Assembly: GCA_003476685.1 (NCBI GenBank)
Contig: DMVN01000187.1
Span: forward strand, 1 to 10,136
Reading direction: 5' to 3'
From: Acidobacteriota bacterium
GTDB lineage: Bacteria; Acidobacteriota; Aminicenantia; Aminicenantales; Saccharicenantaceae
Length of the DNA: 10,136 nt
Made by a program: the position numbers and the translations under genes. The notes under the pieces were generated by a model. That model had not been told where the DNA came from. It saw only the letters and a list, made by a program, of their open reading frames with translations, and made no database searches. Below, one piece after another: positions 7,246 through 10,136 of the stretch (its first letter is position 1; each line of letters opens with the position of its first letter).

Positions 7246-7922
7246 CATCTGATTTTTTTCAGGCATTCGGGAAAAATTGCTATTTCGGCCCTCTGCCTGA
7301 GTTCCCGGGTCCATTCTTTAACCCGTTCCTCTCGCAGTTTATTCTGAAGCCTGGCTTCAATTTCATCCAGAACGATTACCAGCTCGGCCGGGCTCTGACC
7401 GGCAGCTTTTTGTTCGGGCAGGTAGACCTGCTGGTAATAATCCTCTATTTCTTTCAGTGAAACATAAAGCCTCTGGTTGAACCTGGTGCCTATGACCTTC
7501 TCAAAAAGAATCTTATCCTGAAGGTATCCGGTCAAGTCTTCCGGCTTCAGACCCAGGGCCTGGCACCGGCTGTCAAACGCCTCCGCTCCCAGCCTGGTCT
7601 TCAGGCGCTCCAGTTCAGCTTCAACTTCTTCCGAAGTTACCTGGAGTTGCTCGCGGGTCAATCTCAGGACCAGCAGAACATCGATATACTTTTCCAGCCT
7701 GTCTTCGGCCGCCAGTGCTTCGTTGTTCATTCCGGGCAGCAGGTTAAAAGCTTTCAAGACCTCCAGGTCAAACCAGGTTACCGGGATGTTATCCACGCTG
7801 GCCACCAGGCAATTGAGCAGTTCCTGCCCGCTGCCCGGGGTAATAACCATAAATAACAGCAGTGCCAGCAGTCCGACCAGCCGGGCGCCATAAATCTTTT
7901 CTCTGGTAGCTTTATTAAACAT
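7245..7922 (-). CDS. SurA N-terminal-domain-like periplasmic protein without a prolyl isomerase domain
   Basis: Probable exported chaperone-like protein of 225 aa. A basic N-terminus (NKATREK) is followed by a hydrophobic stretch at about 15-28, then PGSGQ, consistent with a signal peptide or a single membrane anchor. The mature part starts with a short strand-like LVASVDNIPVTWFDLEVLKAF (about 39-59), as in SurA_N/PpiC-type proteins (VAxVxxxxITxxDL). A charged helical region with ExE-rich segments follows at about 72-215. No parvulin domain is present: the protein ends where one would begin. The family assignment is by pattern and is moderate. The ATG at 7922 has AGG (7933-7931) eight bases upstream, overlapping the stop of the Omp85 gene. 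Position directly after an Omp85 gene suggests a role in delivering or folding outer-membrane proteins; that role is inference. Confidence 0.7.
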   Translation of the reverse strand: MFNKATREKIYGARLVGLLALLLFMVITPGSGQELLNCLVASVDNIPVTWFDLEVLKAFNLLPGMNNEALAAEDRLEKYIDVLLVLRLTREQLQVTSEEVEAELERLKTRLGAEAFDSRCQALGLKPEDLTGYLQDKILFEKVIGTRFNQRLYVSLKEIEDYYQQVYLPEQKAAGQSPAELVIVLDEIEARLQNKLREERVKEWTRELRQRAEIAIFPECLKKIR

Positions 7923-7931
7923 CGATTCAAC

Positions 7932-10136
7932 CTAAAACATGTTGCCTATGGTCAGGAAGAAGCCGGGTTTCCATTTGTTGCCCGGCGGATTGAGATTCCA
8001 GCCAACATCAAACCTGATTGGACCGAGAGGGGTTCGGTAGCGCAAACCAAGCCCGGCCGCCTGGCTTAGCTTGAGAAAATTGAAATCCCGGATTTCGGGA
8101 AAGACCTGGCCGACGTCATAAAAAATCGCCCCGTAGAGGTTGGGCAACTTCTTCAGCAGCAAAAACCGGGCTTCCATGTTCAGCAGGAATATGGACCGTC
8201 CGCCAACCGGCAGACCTGATTCGGGGTCTTTCGGACCGAGCATTTCAAAGGCCTCTCCCCGGAAGGAATTGCTGCCCCCGGCAAAAAATCTTTCCGGGAT
8301 GGGAACGGTGCCCGAGGCCAGGCCGAACCTGAGGGTGGTATTGAAATTGATACCGGGAGCCAGCGGGTAGAAGTACAGAAACTTGGCAAACAACTTGAGG
8401 AAATTGGATTCGGTTTCCAGCAGGGGGTAAGCCCTTTCCAGGGCCAGGCTGAAGAAATAGCCGCTGGAGGGATTGAAGGTGTCATTCCGCCGGTCCTGGA
8501 TAAATGTGGCCGAACCGTAGGCAATGGAATAAGGCAAACGTTCCCTCTCCACTTCCGATTCTTCGATCTGCAGGTTGGTAAGCTTGGTCCTTAAAGCTCC
8601 GGCGGCCAGCAACAGGGAAAAACCGGCCGGCAGATTTCTCATGGTGGACAGAGTCAAGCCTCGCCTTTCATAGCTGAAGCTGGTCCGGTCTTCTTTTTCC
8701 AGGTAACCGCTGAAATAGGTTCTCATCCTCAGACCGAGGAAATGCGGCTGCTGCCAGGTGGCCACCAGCCTTTTCTCCACCAAACTGAGCTGGCCAACCA
8801 GGCTAAACTGTGAAGCATTGCCCAGCAGGTTATACCTTATGTACTCGGCTGTTATTCTTGGCCTGAGTTCGTTTTCCCAGAGGGCCAGGGACCGGGCTTC
8901 CTCCCTGGTTTCAATACCCAGTCCCAGCCCGGCAAAATTCTGTTCCCCTTCCCTGACCTGGATCGACAGATTCATGGAATTGTCGGCCGCCGGGAGCTCT
9001 TCCAGTTTAATTTCTGAAAACACTCCCAGTCTGTCCAGTCCCCGCTTGGTCTCCAGCAAACGGTTATATTCAGCCCAGTCTCCGGGGCGCAGCCGAACTT
9101 CTCGCAGGATGATATTCTTGTGGGTCAGGTGGTTACCGGTGATGAAAATATTGCCTACCTGGAACCGCCGGCCTTCGTTAACTCTGATGACCACGTCCAG
9201 GTTGTTTTCGCGGTCCGGAGTGGCCTCGACCTCCAGCTGGGTGCCCCGGAAGCCCCGGTTGAGGTAGAGCTGATTTATCTTTTCCAGGTCCCTCTGCATC
9301 CGCGGCTTGTAATAAGGCTGGCCAGGACGGGTATCCAGCAAACGGAACATCTCTTCCACTGGCAGGACGGCCGCTCCCTGGATTTCCAGGCTCCGAACCA
9401 TCTGCCTGGGCCCTTCTTCAATAAAATAAACCGGCCGGGCTGAATTATCCTTGCGGCTGAAATTCAGGGTCACCCGGGTCTGGGGGAAACCCTGTTCAGC
9501 ATAAAACAACCTGATTTTTTCGGGCAGGTCGTAGACCTCCTGTCCGTCGAGATAGGGAAAGAAGAGGAATTTTTCCCCTATTCCCAGGTTCTTCTTGATT
9601 TCCCTGTGGCTGAAGGTTTTATTGCCCCGAAACTCAATCTCTTTTATCTCCAGCTTCGGCCCCTGGTGCACTTCGTAAATAACCAGGAGTTCATTTCCTT
9701 CACGTTTGAGGCGAGGCCGGACTGTGGCCAGCAGATAGCCCCGTTTTCTTAATTGCTTCAGGAGCAGAGCCTCTCCCTCGGACAGGGCCCACTCTTCAAA
9801 AACTTTCTGTTCCCAGACCGGCTGCACTATTTTCGGAGATAGGTTGGTCCCGAGCAGCCGGACTGAAATCTTAACCGACGGGTTCAGGCTGATAACCAGG
9901 TCGACCGTACCCTTCTGCTGGTCCACCTCTTCCCGGGCCAGTTTGACTTCAGCCCAGTTATATCCGAGTTTGTTATAGGCACGCCGGATGCGAGCCAGGG
10001 CTGCCTCCAGCTTTCTCGGCACATAATAATCGCCGCTCTTCAAGCCGAGCAATCCCTGCAATTTATCTTCGGCGATTAAGTTCTGACCTTCGAACACAAT
10101 TTGGCGGATGGCCAGGCGTCTCCAGCCCGGGAGCCG
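7932..10136 (-). CDS. Omp85-family outer-membrane protein (BamA/TamA-like) with five or more POTRA domains, N-terminus outside the window
   Basis: Outer-membrane beta-barrel that inserts or translocates other outer-membrane proteins. The frame is open through the right edge, and the residues upstream of the GTG at 10097 (LAIRQIVFEGQN) complete a POTRA strand, so that GTG is internal. Counting from it, POTRA-like units end near residues 72, 147, 229, 309 and 385. Each starts with an I/V-x-I/V...G-N/T strand (EIEFRGNKTF, NIFITGNHLT) and closes with a V-x-EG-like strand. The barrel covers about 388-721, near 330 residues, enough for 16 strands. It carries the Omp85 hallmark RFFAGGSNSFRGE at 603-615 and ends in TPLGPIRFDVGW and a terminal Phe, as outer-membrane barrels do. 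BamA versus TamA cannot be decided without the missing N-terminus and upstream genes. The stop TAG is 9 bases before the SurA-like start, indicating one operon. Confidence 0.93.
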   Translation of the reverse strand, partial: RLPGWRRLAIRQIVFEGQNLIAEDKLQGLLGLKSGDYYVPRKLEAALARIRRAYNKLGYNWAEVKLAREEVDQQKGTVDLVISLNPSVKISVRLLGTNLSPKIVQPVWEQKVFEEWALSEGEALLLKQLRKRGYLLATVRPRLKREGNELLVIYEVHQGPKLEIKEIEFRGNKTFSHREIKKNLGIGEKFLFFPYLDGQEVYDLPEKIRLFYAEQGFPQTRVTLNFSRKDNSARPVYFIEEGPRQMVRSLEIQGAAVLPVEEMFRLLDTRPGQPYYKPRMQRDLEKINQLYLNRGFRGTQLEVEATPDRENNLDVVIRVNEGRRFQVGNIFITGNHLTHKNIILREVRLRPGDWAEYNRLLETKRGLDRLGVFSEIKLEELPAADNSMNLSIQVREGEQNFAGLGLGIETREEARSLALWENELRPRITAEYIRYNLLGNASQFSLVGQLSLVEKRLVATWQQPHFLGLRMRTYFSGYLEKEDRTSFSYERRGLTLSTMRNLPAGFSLLLAAGALRTKLTNLQIEESEVERERLPYSIAYGSATFIQDRRNDTFNPSSGYFFSLALERAYPLLETESNFLKLFAKFLYFYPLAPGINFNTTLRFGLASGTVPIPERFFAGGSNSFRGEAFEMLGPKDPESGLPVGGRSIFLLNMEARFLLLKKLPNLYGAIFYDVGQVFPEIRDFNFLKLSQAAGLGLRYRTPLGPIRFDVGWNLNPPGNKWKPGFFLTIGNMF

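Noticed and set aside
7234..7314. A longer FabD starting at an ATG at 7314
   Set aside because: The extra residues overlap the coding end of the SurA-like gene and lack FabD features. The ATG at 7233 has a ribosome-binding site and gives the typical N-terminus.
8758..9267. A 169-codon + strand open frame opposite the Omp85 gene
   Set aside because: Serine- and arginine-rich low-information product of the kind produced antisense to GC-rich coding sequence. The opposite strand is clearly POTRA and barrel coding.

Overview
The window holds seven protein genes and no RNA genes, mobile elements or CRISPR. It splits into two compositionally different arms that meet inside one gene, mutS. By hand count, bases 3301-3600 are 127/300 G+C (42%) and bases 3601-3900 are 175/300 (58%). 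The change is abrupt, near 3581-3604, and the reading frame is intact across it.

Left arm (1 to about 3590, lower GC). It carries the 3' part of a P2-type (Ca2+-transporter-like) P-type ATPase on the + strand, running off the left edge. Convergent to it, on the - strand, are a UbiE-type SAM methyltransferase with a probable membrane-anchor segment, an alpha/beta hydrolase, and the C-terminal quarter of MutS. The protein style suggests a Dehalococcoidia-like Chloroflexota, a low-confidence guess from memory of these families.

Right arm (about 3600 to 10136, higher GC). It carries the N-terminal three quarters of MutS on the - strand. Divergent from it is pgsA (phosphatidylglycerophosphate synthase) on the + strand with a good sigma-70-type promoter. 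Then comes a tight - strand operon, transcribed from beyond the right edge: an Omp85 (BamA/TamA-like) outer-membrane protein with at least five POTRA domains, a SurA-N-like periplasmic protein without a prolyl isomerase domain, and fabD (malonyl-CoA:ACP transacylase). An Omp85 protein means a diderm. The overall style resembles Aminicenantes/Acidobacteriota-type bacteria, again inferred from protein style only. The operon ties outer-membrane protein assembly to fatty acid synthesis, while pgsA supplies anionic phospholipid.

A diderm Omp85 operon on one side and a probable monoderm-type gene set on the other, joined within the most conserved part of mutS, most likely means a chimeric metagenomic contig. 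The alternative is homologous recombination or transfer at mutS. Until reads spanning 3581-3604 are checked, the two arms should be interpreted separately, and the full-length MutS should be treated as a possible artificial hybrid. I see no convincing new biological system here.
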